This document shows, in pieces, positions 47,144 to 57,813 of a DNA stretch of 64,000 bases; positions within the stretch are counted from its first letter, which is position 1; every line of letters begins with the position of its first letter. The stretch comes from Fulvivirga sp. M361 (lineage in GTDB: Bacteria > Bacteroidota > Bacteroidia > Cytophagales > Cyclobacteriaceae): positions 145,589 to 209,588 of the forward strand of contig NZ_VKDC01000006.1 in NCBI RefSeq assembly GCF_007097395.1, in the 5' to 3' direction. The notes under the pieces were generated by a model that saw only the letters and a list, made by a program, of their open reading frames with translations, was not told the DNA's origin and did not search any database. A program made the position numbers and the translations under genes.

Positions 47144-50100
47144 ATGATGAAACGACTACCAAAGACGTGGGCAGCTGGTGTATTAGTGTTGTTATGTCTG
47201 GCTTCAAATGCCTCTTCGCAGGTGGCTTCCGGGAAAGCAATGCCATCTGCAACATATCAGCCAAAGGCCTCTTCCGGATCCATGCCTTTAAAAGGGGCGC
47301 TGAAGAACATTGAAAAAGAACATAATGTTCACATCATTTTTCAAAGTATACTGGTCAAAGATCAGGAAGTAAAAACGGAGGTACTTATAGGAAAAAATGT
47401 GGAGGAAATACTTGAGGTACTTCTCTCGCCCCTGGATTTAACCTTTACCAAAGTAGATGCCCGGGACTATGTGATCAAAAGGGTAAAGAATACTCCAAAA
47501 AAAGTTAAAAAAATAAATAGATCATCGGTTGAAACATTAGAAAGGCAGGCCGGGCAAAGTGTGATAGAAGGTAAGTATCAAAAAAAAATAGCTGAAACCC
47601 GAAATCGTTTGCAGGAACGTGTCATCACGGGAAAAGTAATAGATGAAAACGGACAGGCATTGCCAGGTGTGAATATCCTGGTGAAAGGCACTACCATAGG
47701 CACAGTGGCGGACATAGAGGGAAATTATACACTTGCTGTTCCTGAAACGGCAAAGATATTGCTCTTTTCTTTTGTAGGGTACACCACAGAAACGGTGGAG
47801 ATCAATGGGCGATCTGTCATTGACATAGCCATTTTTCCTGACATTACCACACTAACAGAAGTGGTGGTTGTAGCTTATGGTGAAACAGATAAGTCCGAAT
47901 TGATAGGTTCAGTGGCTACTATCGAATCCAAGACCATCGACAAGTTGCCCATCACCACTTTTGAAGAAGCTTTGGCAGGTCAGGTGGCTGGGGTTAACGT
48001 AAGGTTCAACACAAGTGTGCCGGGAGGAGCCCCGTCCATTAATATCCGGGGTACCAGCTCTATCTCTGAAGAAGGTATTGGCAATCAACCCCTGTTTGTG
48101 GTAGATGGGTTTATTTATGGTAATACAAACGACCAGTTCAACAACCCACTGGCCGGGATACCTCCCGGTGACATTGCATCAATAACGGTATTAAAGGATG
48201 CTGCATCCGCCTCTCTCTATGGGTCCAGAGCCAGTGGCGGGGTAATTTTGATCACTACTAAATCCGGTAAGGCCGGCGCTACACGTGTCAGTTTTGACTC
48301 TTATGTCGGAGTGCAGGTAGTACCTGACCTGGTAAAACCAGACGTTTTAAACGCACATGAGCTGGCCCGGTTCAACCGGGAAAAATGGATGGATAAGTAC
48401 TATGATGACAACGGATCATTTCCGACGGAAGAAGAAATGGAAGCCAATGATGTGATAAACCCTGCTGATTTTAATGAAGGTACCGATTGGTTTGACGAAA
48501 TAACACATACTGGTATGATTCAAAACTATACCATAAGCGCCTCAGGGGGAGGTGAAAATGCCAACTATTTTATATCTGCTAATTACTTTGACCAGGAAGG
48601 GGTGGTAATACAAACCGGTTTCAGGAGATATTCCATACGGGCAAATATTGATGCAAAACTGGGAAAGAAATTCAGGTTTGGTTTTCGTATGTCTCCTTCC
48701 CAGGCGGTTTTTAAAAGAAACGGCGGTACGGATCCTCAAAGGGCGGCATTCAGTGTAGACGGTACTGTTTTGACCAGTCAGTGGTTGGGGCCGGATGTCC
48801 GGGTAAGGGACTTTAATGGTGACCTGGTTCCCTGGGAAGAGTCCCGATTGATCGCCAGTCGCCAAAATAACCCGGTATATGAGCAGCAGGTAAGGGAAAA
48901 TACACAAACCACCAATCAATTTAATACTAACATTTTCCTTCAGTATGAACCATTGGAAGGTTTGATTTTAAAACCAACTTTTGGGATCAGCGTCATAGCT
49001 AACCGTACTGCCGCTTACGTACCTGAGATATTGGGAGGTGGTATAGCTCCCAGCGTTGTCAACCTGGCGCCTTCCCAGGCAGTGTTTAATTATGGAGAAA
49101 GCTTTAGGTGGCAGTCAGAGAACCTGGTGACCTATCAACGCCTTTTCAATAAGAAACATGACGTGGAATTTCTGGGGGCTTTTACGCTTCAGAAATCCAA
49201 AAGCTTTGGCCAACAGACTACCACAAGAAACCTGAATGAGCCTTTCAAATTACCAAATACCGATAACATAGAAGCCGAACTTAACAATGTTCAGGTTTTT
49301 CCGTCAGACGGTGCCAGCAGCCAGGTTTCTTTTATAGGAAGGATCAAGTATGATTTTGAAGATCGCTATTTCGCGACAGCGGCATTTCGCAGAGATGGCT
49401 CATCCCGGTTTGGAGAAGATGTGAGGTTTGCCAATTTTCCGTCATTAGCGGCAGGGTGGAGGGTGTCCAGTGAAAGCTTCTTCAAGAATTTCGGAATAGA
49501 CAACATTCTGAATAATGTACTGCTTGAAGCGTCGTATGGAGAGCTTGGAAATAATAGAATTCCGGATTTCCGTGCTTTGGGTGGAGTGCGGCTGGGAGGA
49601 AACTCCTATGTGTTTGGGGGAGAACTTGCCCGGGGACGAGCTTCCGGTGGGGATGACGTGCCGAATGATGATTTGACCTGGGAGGAGACAGAAGAAATAG
49701 CCGCTGGTATTGATCTGGGCTTCTTCAATAACCGCATTGTTTTCGAAGCTGATTATTATAAACGAAAGGTTTTCAACCTTTTGAATAATGAATCTTTACC
49801 ACGTGTAACAGGTTTTGACCGGGTTTTTGGCAATATCGGTGACCTGGAGACGGAAGGCCTTGAACTATTGCTCAGAACGGTCAATATGGACAAAGGCAAG
49901 TTTAAATGGAACTCCGACCTTAATGTTACCTTCAGTGAAACGATCATTACCCGCCTGGGAGAAGACAATTTTCCAATATTTCGTGAGGCCGTAAACGGTG
50001 GCAATAGCAATCTTTTTCAGATTCGGGTGGGCGATCCGTTGGGGTTATTCTATGGATTGAAGTATGAAGGTTTGTATACTGAAGATGATTTTGATGAAGA

Positions 50101-50767
50101 CGGTAACCTGGCTCCCGGAGTGACTGGTTACAACGGAGGGGGGGGTAACCCAACCGTAGGTTCTGCAAAATTCTTCGATGCCAATGAAAATGGTGGTACA
50201 GACATTTCAGGTGACGGAGTGGTCATCGGTGATGCTAATCCTGACTTTACTTTTGGCATAAATAATTACTTCACTTACGGCCCGTTCAGCTTGAAAATAC
50301 TCATGGCAGGCATAGTAGGTCAGCAAGTGTATGATAATACATCTTTACTGCTCAATAATTTTGACCCTGTAAATGGAAGAGAGGACTTAAGTACTTTTAA
50401 TGTTGATTCAAATGTTAAGGACCGCTGGAGGCCCGGGGATGACCCCCGGACCAAGACCATACCCGGTACGGCAGGTGGTGACAGGCCCTGGCGATGGGCC
50501 AACAGCGCTCATGTGAAAGACGCCGGTTATCTGTCAATACGCAATATTACACTGTCATTCAATATGGCTGAGTATTTCAGCCGGCAGCTTCCCTTTTTGA
50601 AAAGCGGGTCTGTCTATTTCAGCATTCAAAATGCCTTTATTTTCTCCCCTTTTGATGGAAACCCCGAGGCCGGACGGGCCAGAGCCGGGGCGCTGAGACC
50701 AAACGTGAATTTTGGTAGCTATCCGTTGGCGCGAACGTTTACCAGCGGGCTTCGGATGACCTTTTAA
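47144..50767 (+). CDS. SusC-type transporter with STN signalling domain, operon 2
   Basis: A 1207-residue outer membrane protein. After the signal peptide (to about 25) comes an STN domain at about 45-113 (MPLKGALKNIEKEHNVHIIFQS, LLSPLDLTFTKVDARDYVI). A carboxypeptidase-like domain lies at 161-235 (GKVIDENGQALPGVNILVKGT). The SusC signature TEVVVVAYGETDKSELIGSVA and the plug INIRGTSSISEEGIGNQPLFVVDG precede a beta-barrel ending TFTSGLRMTF. The STN domain marks it as the transducer to FecR, so transport and induction of operon 2 are coupled. SusC of operon 1 lacks this domain. It is followed by susD after 21 bp. Confidence 0.95.
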   Translation: MMKRLPKTWAAGVLVLLCLASNASSQVASGKAMPSATYQPKASSGSMPLKGALKNIEKEHNVHIIFQSILVKDQEVKTEVLIGKNVEEILEVLLSPLDLTFTKVDARDYVIKRVKNTPKKVKKINRSSVETLERQAGQSVIEGKYQKKIAETRNRLQERVITGKVIDENGQALPGVNILVKGTTIGTVADIEGNYTLAVPETAKILLFSFVGYTTETVEINGRSVIDIAIFPDITTLTEVVVVAYGETDKSELIGSVATIESKTIDKLPITTFEEALAGQVAGVNVRFNTSVPGGAPSINIRGTSSISEEGIGNQPLFVVDGFIYGNTNDQFNNPLAGIPPGDIASITVLKDAASASLYGSRASGGVILITTKSGKAGATRVSFDSYVGVQVVPDLVKPDVLNAHELARFNREKWMDKYYDDNGSFPTEEEMEANDVINPADFNEGTDWFDEITHTGMIQNYTISASGGGENANYFISANYFDQEGVVIQTGFRRYSIRANIDAKLGKKFRFGFRMSPSQAVFKRNGGTDPQRAAFSVDGTVLTSQWLGPDVRVRDFNGDLVPWEESRLIASRQNNPVYEQQVRENTQTTNQFNTNIFLQYEPLEGLILKPTFGISVIANRTAAYVPEILGGGIAPSVVNLAPSQAVFNYGESFRWQSENLVTYQRLFNKKHDVEFLGAFTLQKSKSFGQQTTTRNLNEPFKLPNTDNIEAELNNVQVFPSDGASSQVSFIGRIKYDFEDRYFATAAFRRDGSSRFGEDVRFANFPSLAAGWRVSSESFFKNFGIDNILNNVLLEASYGELGNNRIPDFRALGGVRLGGNSYVFGGELARGRASGGDDVPNDDLTWEETEEIAAGIDLGFFNNRIVFEADYYKRKVFNLLNNESLPRVTGFDRVFGNIGDLETEGLELLLRTVNMDKGKFKWNSDLNVTFSETIITRLGEDNFPIFREAVNGGNSNLFQIRVGDPLGLFYGLKYEGLYTEDDFDEDGNLAPGVTGYNGGGGNPTVGSAKFFDANENGGTDISGDGVVIGDANPDFTFGINNYFTYGPFSLKILMAGIVGQQVYDNTSLLLNNFDPVNGREDLSTFNVDSNVKDRWRPGDDPRTKTIPGTAGGDRPWRWANSAHVKDAGYLSIRNITLSFNMAEYFSRQLPFLKSGSVYFSIQNAFIFSPFDGNPEAGRARAGALRPNVNFGSYPLARTFTSGLRMTF

Positions 50768-50788
50768 CCATTACTTAATCCAGTAAAG

Positions 50789-52315
50789 ATGAAAATAAAC
50801 AAATACATACACTTACTATTTCTGGCCACCGTAACCATGGCCTGCGATGATTTTCTTGAGCTGTCCCCCGAATCCCGGGTGGTTCCAAGGGACTTTCTGG
50901 ATTCAGAGCTTGAAGTTGAACAGGCCGTTACCGCCATGTATCGTCAGTTTCGCAATGTATATGTGCAAGAACAATGGAAATGGGCCGAACTGAGATCAGA
51001 TAATACCTCTAATGACACACTAAGTAATCGTGAAAACCCCCAGGACGTAGATGAGTTTCTGTTGGCTGCCGGGAGCGACCTCATTCGTACGTATTGGCAA
51101 GGTAGCTACCAGGGTGTCTACCGATCCAATGTTCTTATCGATGCCATGACCAGTCCTGATCCTGCCTTACGTTTTAAAAATACTACCACACGTTCAAGGG
51201 TGGAAGGAGAGGCACGGTTTTTTCGTGCTTTTCATTATTTCAACCTGGTCCGGCTATATGGTGATGTTCCGTTAATTACAATTACCGTTGGAGGAATTGG
51301 AGATAAGCCCACATTCGCCAATGTTCCCAGAGAACCGGTTGAAAACATTTATGAAACCCTCATTATTCCTGACCTTGAAAGTGCGGCAGATAATTTGCCT
51401 CGTGAATACGGCTCAACAGATATCGGTCGGGTAACAAAAGGAGCAGCACTTACGCTGCTAGGAGAGGTTCATTTGACCCGGGGTGATTATGCCAATGCTA
51501 TTGTTGCCTTTGAAGAAGTTCGGGGCCTGGGCTACAGCTTAAATCAAAATTACGCTGATAATTTTGCTCCGGAGACTAAAAACGGTCCTGAATCCATATT
51601 TGAGCTGCAATTTGCACTGGATGTTCAGCAACCGGCAGGGTTTTACCGGAATTGGATTCCTGCCAATTCCGGAAACGATGTCATTCCAACCGTTAATGCG
51701 CAAGGTGAAGCAGGTAAAAATCAGCCGACCATCGATTTAATAGATACTTATCAAAACGGAGACCTTAGAGAAGCCGTGTCGGTTGCCTATTATGAGCGTC
51801 AGGAGAGCGGAGGTAACCTGATTCCGTATATCAACAAATTCAATTACGAATTCATCAATGAAGGTGGCGTGGCGGGGCAGGACATCAACCTTCCGGTTTA
51901 CCGTTATGCAGATGTCTTACTGATGTTGGCTGAGGCTTATAACGAAAATAGTTTCGGAGCAATACCCGATGCGTCTATACTACTGCTAAATACCATCAGA
52001 AATCGGGCGGGTCTTTCTCCCTACATCAGGGGCATCAGTTTTAATACAGCCGAAGAGTTAAGAAGACTCATTTTGGAAGAAAGAAGATTGGAATTAGCCT
52101 TTGAAAACAAGCGCTGGTTTGATCTTATGCGTATTGAAAGTCGTTCTCCCGGCTTCACAAGAAGCTTATTGGAAGCCCATGCGGTGAAGGAAATTGAAGA
52201 AAAGGGAGATCAACTGGATGGCAATGCCTATTTCAATATAAGGCTATTGCTTGGTATACCGGGAGAAGAAGTCACGGCCTATGGATATCCTCAAAATGAT
52301 GGTTGGGACATTTAA
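50789..52315 (+). CDS. SusD/RagB-type lipoprotein, operon 2
   Basis: A 508-residue surface lipoprotein (lipobox TMAC, C19) paired with the upstream SusC. Hallmarks are CDDFLELSPESRVVPRDFLDSELEVEQAV after the anchor, EARFFRAFHYFNLVRLYGDVPLITI, the helical segment KGAALTLLGEVHLTRGDYANAI and the C-terminal LRRLILEERRLELAFENKRWFDLMRI. It forms the lid over the transporter and contributes to glycan capture. It resembles the SusD of operon 1 in layout but clearly differs in sequence, so the two systems may bind different pieces of the same polymer. The module protein follows after 22 bp. Confidence 0.95.
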   Translation: MKINKYIHLLFLATVTMACDDFLELSPESRVVPRDFLDSELEVEQAVTAMYRQFRNVYVQEQWKWAELRSDNTSNDTLSNRENPQDVDEFLLAAGSDLIRTYWQGSYQGVYRSNVLIDAMTSPDPALRFKNTTTRSRVEGEARFFRAFHYFNLVRLYGDVPLITITVGGIGDKPTFANVPREPVENIYETLIIPDLESAADNLPREYGSTDIGRVTKGAALTLLGEVHLTRGDYANAIVAFEEVRGLGYSLNQNYADNFAPETKNGPESIFELQFALDVQQPAGFYRNWIPANSGNDVIPTVNAQGEAGKNQPTIDLIDTYQNGDLREAVSVAYYERQESGGNLIPYINKFNYEFINEGGVAGQDINLPVYRYADVLLMLAEAYNENSFGAIPDASILLLNTIRNRAGLSPYIRGISFNTAEELRRLILEERRLELAFENKRWFDLMRIESRSPGFTRSLLEAHAVKEIEEKGDQLDGNAYFNIRLLLGIPGEEVTAYGYPQNDGWDI

Positions 52316-52337
52316 GCATTTCCAAAAGAAAAATATT

Positions 52338-55300
52338 ATGAGAAAACATATACTAGCTGTTTTTATTTTTTTGGTTCCCATAGCACCTTTATGGGCACAG
52401 GTTATTGCCTCAGAGGATTTTGACTACACACCCGGAACTGGTATCATCGGTACATCAGGAGGGATCGGCTGGAGCGATCAATGGACCCTGGTGGGAGGGT
52501 CCGATAAAACCGTTGTGAGTGATTCCATTACTAATTATCGTACAGGTAAGAAGTCCGGCACGGCGCTGAACCTTAATTTCGCCACCGACACGGACAATAT
52601 TAGGTTTGAGCGCACCTTAAACGCGCCCGTCACGGATGACGGAGGCACCTATTGGATGGCTTTTTCTGCTGATTTTCTCAATGGAGAAGGAGGGAATGTA
52701 ATGCAGGTGATCTTAGCGAACGTAGCGGCTACAGGAGCTAGTGGAGGAGCAGGTCAATTGATCCGGATTGGAAAAGTGTTTGGAGGCAAACAACTTGGAG
52801 TGGATAATGGTGGGACCACCCGGATAGTCAATGGTAAAACGGCGGAAGGGCCGCATTGGTTAGTGGCTAAGATAGAGTTTACCAATAATCCGGACCCCGA
52901 TACGGTAACGCTATTTGTGGATCCCGATCCGGCACAGGAACCTTTTAACTTTCAAGCCGATGCTCGACTAACTACAGGGAATTTAAATAGTGGCTTTGAT
53001 GGCATAATGATCAAAACGGAGGGCGCGCCCATATTAAATGCTAACCTGGATAACATCATTTTGGCCAATAGTTATGCTGATATTATACCTCAGGGGGCCA
53101 GGACCATAGAAAAATATCGACAGGTAATTGAGAAATTTGATTATGCTGGGGGAGAAGGCATTAATGGAAAAGGTACGATAGAAGACGGTTGGGCAGGACC
53201 CTGGGAAGTACTTGGTACGGGCTTCGATCATTCCATTGTAAATGATAGTATAATCAATGAATCTATCTTAAAAGCTACTTCTTCCAATGCGCTTAAACTG
53301 GATTTGGGTAGCGGTGCGTCAAGAATAAAGCGACCATTGGCAGCGCATTATAAAGATAACGGATTAGACTACTGGCTCAGCTTTTCCGCTGATTTTTCCA
53401 ATGCAGTCACCGGTAATGTGATGAACGTAATGTTAGTGGATAATCCTTCACAAACCCTGGGAGCAGGCGGGCCCGGTGGGCAGCTTTTGAGAATAGGTAA
53501 AATGTTCAATGACGAAACCATAGGAATAGATTCAAGGAACGGTGGTTTGGTAGCAGTAGCGGGAGAAGCCAATAAGGCGCATTGGTTTGTAGTGAAGATC
53601 GAGACCAGTGGCGATGCTGATGGTGACACAGTTCGTGTGTTCCTCAACCCCGAGCCTGGAATAGAGCCCCTGGCAGGAGAAGAAACCCTCAAATTTTCCC
53701 AGGGAGTATTAAATGAAGGCTGGCAGGCCATTGGTGTTAAAATTGAAGGCAGCCCAAACACGCTCACCACACTTTTGGACGACATTTATTTGGCGCTGGA
53801 TTACCAGGACGTCATCCCGGGTGACCTCTCAATAGTTGATAGCGCTCCGTTGCCGGCTTTTGACAAATTCGCATACACTACGACCGATACGTTGAGAACG
53901 TCAGAACCCATTGGTGGCCGGCAGGATGGCTGGAATGGCCCCTGGAAAGCGTTAAAAGGGGAAACTTATATTGCCACGGATAGTATTGCTAATTTTCAGC
54001 CGGATGTTTTAAAAACCACAGGGCCAAATGCCATGGACCTGGATATGCTAAGTTCAGTAAATGAGATCAGAGCATACCGGGGATTTGAAACGTCATACCC
54101 TGACAATGGCCGTACCTATTGGCTGGGGTACTGGGCAAAATCCCGACGGAATGCCACAGGCAATGTGTCACAAATTCTATTGTGCGATACATCTTCCGTA
54201 GCTGCATCAGGTCCCGGAGGTCAGTTGTTGGGAGTTGGTGTCAGTTTTAGTAATAATAACATTCAATTTGATCGTGGAGCAGGTACCAGAGATTCAGGAA
54301 TGGCAGGAGATACCAGTCGATGGGTGGTAATGAAAATTACCACAACGGGCGACCTCAACGACGAGCAGGTAAAGCTCTTCATTGATCCTGCTCCGGGGAC
54401 TGAACCGGATGATGGTGAGGCGGTGGCCGAGGTTACCGTAAATACCTTGAACAATGGCTGGAATGGTGTTATGATCAAGCACGAAGGGCCTCAAGGACTA
54501 CGTACAATTGTAGATAATATCTATACAGGTAACTCTTTTGCCGAAATCACTCCGGACGACCTGATAGACCTGGAGCCGATAGTAATACCAGGCGCAGGCT
54601 ACGAAGCTTTTAGCTATGAGGCAGGAACAACGCTCGAAGGAGCAGGAGTAAATCCACCAGCCCCCTGGACATCGGCCTGGTTGAAAATCTCCGGCAACGA
54701 TGCTGTGATCAATGCAGAGAGCCTGGACAATAACCTGACGGTGATTGAAGGCGGGAGCGTAACCCTATCCATCAGTGAAGGAGAGCAGGACACCACAGTC
54801 TTTGATAGAAAGGTACGTCCTCGTTTGAATGATGACGGTGAAGCCATATGGCTAAGCTTTTTAATGGAGTCCGTTGACTTTCAGGTGAGCAAATCCAGCC
54901 GGTTAAGCCTGTTAAATGGGGAACAGGAAATAATAGGCTTTGGCGGCGTGTCAGGGCTTAGCGCTTTGGGAGTCGTGTGGCCCGGAGGTGTTAAAGCCTC
55001 ATCTATAGAAGTACAGGGGCTCCATTGGGTGGTAGTCAAAATTGAGCTTTCAGGCAGTGAAGGCGCAGATACCGTACGCATGTGGATCGACCCGGAGCCA
55101 ACAATACCACCGGAGGAGTCTCTGGCTGATATCATCGTAGATGGAAAAACAAGTCCTGATTTCTTTTTTGAAGGTTTCGATGGGATCCGCCTGAGTATGC
55201 AAGGATTCACTCCATCTGAGGCCAGTTTTGATGAAATCCGATTTGGTATTAGCTTCGGAGATGTGAGCCTGTTGCAGGAGGAAGTAGATCCGGACCTCAT

Positions 55301-56321
55301 TGCCAGAGATATATTTGCCTATAGCCCCGGAGCGCTCTCCGGCCAGGGAGCAGAAAACGATCAGTGGGCCGGTCCATGGGAATTCGTTGGTTCTGAGGAA
55401 GCAGGTGTGATCGCTACAGGCGCATTGGAAGTACCTGGAATAGTAGGTACCAGTAACCGGGCCGTGCTGATCAATGATCTGGGCAATGTTCGTTATGTGC
55501 GAAAACTGAAAACACCCATATCGGATGATGGCAACGAATATTGGCTGAGCGCCTTAGTGGATTTTGGAGAAGGCAGCAATGCAGCTGGAAATGTCGGTCA
55601 ACTTTACCTGTGGAGTGATGGCTTTAATGCTCCTCTGGACCAAAGACTTGCCATCGGCAGGACCTTTGATAACACGGAAGGCAAGATTGGCTTCTTCGAC
55701 AGGGCTGCAGGTAGGCGTGTAAAGAGCGAAATGAAAGCAACCGGTAGTTTTTGGCTGGTAATGAAGCTTCAAATGAGTGGTGATGCAGAGGCCGACAGCG
55801 CATGGTTATGGATTAACCCCGACCCGGAACTTACGGATCCTGACCTGGCCGATGCCGTGGCTAATATAGCTTCAGCTTCTTTGAATGATGGTTTTGCCGG
55901 TATATTCTTAAAGTCAGAAGGAAATCCTTCACTCACCACTTCCTTTGATGACATTAGGTTGGGCACTACGTACAGCTCTGTTACACCCGCATCATCTTCA
56001 GGGGGTGGTAACCCTGTAACAGGATGGGAAGATGTAGTGAAAAATAAAGGAAACATCACGAACTACCCTAATCCGTTTCGTAAACGGACAACCATTTCCT
56101 ATACCATTGAAAAACCTTCAGATATAAAAATTTTAATCGTCAGCCTGCAAGGTAAAATAGTCAGGACGTTGGTGGACAGGTTTTCTTCTGCGGGTACTTT
56201 TTACTCCGAATGGGATGGAACAGATCAAAACGGTGATCATGTGGCACAAGGTGTATATTTCTACCGTTTGTGGGATGGAGAAAGTTTTGGGACACGACGA
56301 CTTGTTCTGATCAACGACTAA
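52338..56321 (+). CDS. Five-module T9SS-sorted protein, operon 2
   Basis: About 1327 residues from the ATG at 52338, which begins a clean signal peptide (MRKHILAVFIFLVPIAPLWAQ). Five modules follow, starting near 52405, 53130, 53855, 54600 and 55305, with the same pattern as the operon 1 protein: F-x-Y start, G-W-x-G-P-W, D-N-G-x-x-Y-W-L-S-F, H-W-V-V-x-K-I, D-x-V-x-x-F-x-x-P-x-P and a terminal D-D-I-x-L-G-x-S-Y. Residues about 1240-1327 are a T9SS sorting domain (NYPNPFRKRTTISY, GVYFYRLWDG). The two proteins are clearly homologous and occupy the same place in both operons. Glycan binding is inferred from position and fold-like pattern. Confidence 0.85.
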   Translation: MRKHILAVFIFLVPIAPLWAQVIASEDFDYTPGTGIIGTSGGIGWSDQWTLVGGSDKTVVSDSITNYRTGKKSGTALNLNFATDTDNIRFERTLNAPVTDDGGTYWMAFSADFLNGEGGNVMQVILANVAATGASGGAGQLIRIGKVFGGKQLGVDNGGTTRIVNGKTAEGPHWLVAKIEFTNNPDPDTVTLFVDPDPAQEPFNFQADARLTTGNLNSGFDGIMIKTEGAPILNANLDNIILANSYADIIPQGARTIEKYRQVIEKFDYAGGEGINGKGTIEDGWAGPWEVLGTGFDHSIVNDSIINESILKATSSNALKLDLGSGASRIKRPLAAHYKDNGLDYWLSFSADFSNAVTGNVMNVMLVDNPSQTLGAGGPGGQLLRIGKMFNDETIGIDSRNGGLVAVAGEANKAHWFVVKIETSGDADGDTVRVFLNPEPGIEPLAGEETLKFSQGVLNEGWQAIGVKIEGSPNTLTTLLDDIYLALDYQDVIPGDLSIVDSAPLPAFDKFAYTTTDTLRTSEPIGGRQDGWNGPWKALKGETYIATDSIANFQPDVLKTTGPNAMDLDMLSSVNEIRAYRGFETSYPDNGRTYWLGYWAKSRRNATGNVSQILLCDTSSVAASGPGGQLLGVGVSFSNNNIQFDRGAGTRDSGMAGDTSRWVVMKITTTGDLNDEQVKLFIDPAPGTEPDDGEAVAEVTVNTLNNGWNGVMIKHEGPQGLRTIVDNIYTGNSFAEITPDDLIDLEPIVIPGAGYEAFSYEAGTTLEGAGVNPPAPWTSAWLKISGNDAVINAESLDNNLTVIEGGSVTLSISEGEQDTTVFDRKVRPRLNDDGEAIWLSFLMESVDFQVSKSSRLSLLNGEQEIIGFGGVSGLSALGVVWPGGVKASSIEVQGLHWVVVKIELSGSEGADTVRMWIDPEPTIPPEESLADIIVDGKTSPDFFFEGFDGIRLSMQGFTPSEASFDEIRFGISFGDVSLLQEEVDPDLIARDIFAYSPGALSGQGAENDQWAGPWEFVGSEEAGVIATGALEVPGIVGTSNRAVLINDLGNVRYVRKLKTPISDDGNEYWLSALVDFGEGSNAAGNVGQLYLWSDGFNAPLDQRLAIGRTFDNTEGKIGFFDRAAGRRVKSEMKATGSFWLVMKLQMSGDAEADSAWLWINPDPELTDPDLADAVANIASASLNDGFAGIFLKSEGNPSLTTSFDDIRLGTTYSSVTPASSSGGGNPVTGWEDVVKNKGNITNYPNPFRKRTTISYTIEKPSDIKILIVSLQGKIVRTLVDRFSSAGTFYSEWDGTDQNGDHVAQGVYFYRLWDGESFGTRRLVLIND

Positions 56322-56349
56322 TGAATACGAATGATAAAGTATACCAGCT

Positions 56350-57813
56350 ATGCGTGAGAGAAGATATTTTCAGTACCTGTTTTTCATATTGTTAACGGTA
56401 TTTTCCTGTAAGGATGACCACCTGGGAAAACCCGGAGCAGGTACCAGGGTCAGGCAGGAACAGAAAAAAGAAGACGATAGACCGAACATCATTTTTTTGT
56501 TGACCGATGATCAGCGGTTTGATGCTTTAAGTTTCGCGGGTAATACCGTTTTACAAACGCCTAACATGGATAGACTGGCAAAAGGTGGAGTATACTTTGA
56601 AAATGCCTATGTCACCACTTCTATTTGCGCTATGAGCCGTGCCAGTATTTTGACCGGTCAGTACGCCCGCAGGCATGATATATGGGATTTCGGAGAGAGC
56701 CTGACGGAGCAACAGTATGAAAATACGTATCCTGCGCTGTTCAAAAAGGCGGATTATATCACCGGATTTATAGGGAAATTCGGTGTAGGTAATATCAGGC
56801 AACCAACTATCCGGAAATACTTTGATTACTGGGAAGGGTTTAACGGACAAGGGTCTTACAAAGCCACTGATAACGGGCGCCCCATACATCTCACTTCTAA
56901 AATGGGGGATCAGGCGCTGACGTTTCTTGAACAGCAAAAGGATGCCGATAAGCCCTTTTTACTCTCCATGAGTTTTAAAGCGCCACATGTACAGGGAGAT
57001 CCCGGCTTTTTTCTTCCTGATGCTGCCTATGATGACCTTTACGAAACGGCGACAATACCGGAGCCGGTTGCTGCTGCAAAAGAATATTTTAATTACTTCC
57101 CCGAAGATATCATCAAGAACAAAAATGGAGCATTGAGCGTAGCCCGTAGCAGATGGCACGATCGCTTTTCAACGGCTGAAGAGTACCAGGAAAATGTTAA
57201 AAAGTATTACAGGCTGGTACATGGAGTAGATGTGGTGATTGGCAGGATCATCGAAAAACTTAATGCACTGGATATGGATGAAAATACCATTATAGTATTT
57301 ACCAGTGATAACGGTTTTTACCTGGGAGAGTACGGTTTTGCCGGTAAATGGTATGGTAGCGACCCTTCGATACGTGTTCCGATGATTATTTTTGACCCAA
57401 GACCCGAAGCGCCTCAGGGCATTACTATAGATAAAATGGCATTGAACATAGACATTGCACCAACATTGTTATCGATGGCAGGAATCCAAAAGCCCGTCAT
57501 TATGCAGGGAAGAGATCTGGGCGAACTTATTGCCGGGAATAACGCCGGCTGGAGAACCGAATTTTTCTATGAGCATTTATGGCCCTCGTCCGATGCTTAT
57601 TACATACCCAGTACGGAGGGGATAGTTACGGAAGATTATAAATATATGAGGTACTTCCTCAACCGGGATTTTAATGAGATTATGTTCGAGGAATTTTACG
57701 ACAGGAACAAATATAAAGATGAGGTGATCAATAGTGTCAATAACCCTGACTATGATGCCCATATTGACCAATTGAAACAAAAACTGACGCTTATGAGAGA
57801 TGCCATAAAATGA
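56350..57813 (+). CDS. Sulfatase lipoprotein with unusual CAMSR motif
   Basis: A 487-residue protein with lipobox VFSC (C20). The sulfatase domain opens PNIIFLLTDDQRFDALSFAGN and the active-site motif is C93-A-M-S-R97 in SICAMSRASILTGQY. The third position is usually Pro or Ala, so Met is unusual, though C-x-x-S-R variants occur in sulfatase families. Other conserved parts are GKFGVG, FLLSMSFKAPHV, VFTSDNGFYLGEYGFAGKW and RVPMII. Conversion of Cys93 to formylglycine is required and presumed. It sits in operon 2 between the module protein and GH78. Activity is probably periplasmic removal of sulfate from oligosaccharides. Confidence 0.9.
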   Translation: MRERRYFQYLFFILLTVFSCKDDHLGKPGAGTRVRQEQKKEDDRPNIIFLLTDDQRFDALSFAGNTVLQTPNMDRLAKGGVYFENAYVTTSICAMSRASILTGQYARRHDIWDFGESLTEQQYENTYPALFKKADYITGFIGKFGVGNIRQPTIRKYFDYWEGFNGQGSYKATDNGRPIHLTSKMGDQALTFLEQQKDADKPFLLSMSFKAPHVQGDPGFFLPDAAYDDLYETATIPEPVAAAKEYFNYFPEDIIKNKNGALSVARSRWHDRFSTAEEYQENVKKYYRLVHGVDVVIGRIIEKLNALDMDENTIIVFTSDNGFYLGEYGFAGKWYGSDPSIRVPMIIFDPRPEAPQGITIDKMALNIDIAPTLLSMAGIQKPVIMQGRDLGELIAGNNAGWRTEFFYEHLWPSSDAYYIPSTEGIVTEDYKYMRYFLNRDFNEIMFEEFYDRNKYKDEVINSVNNPDYDAHIDQLKQKLTLMRDAIK

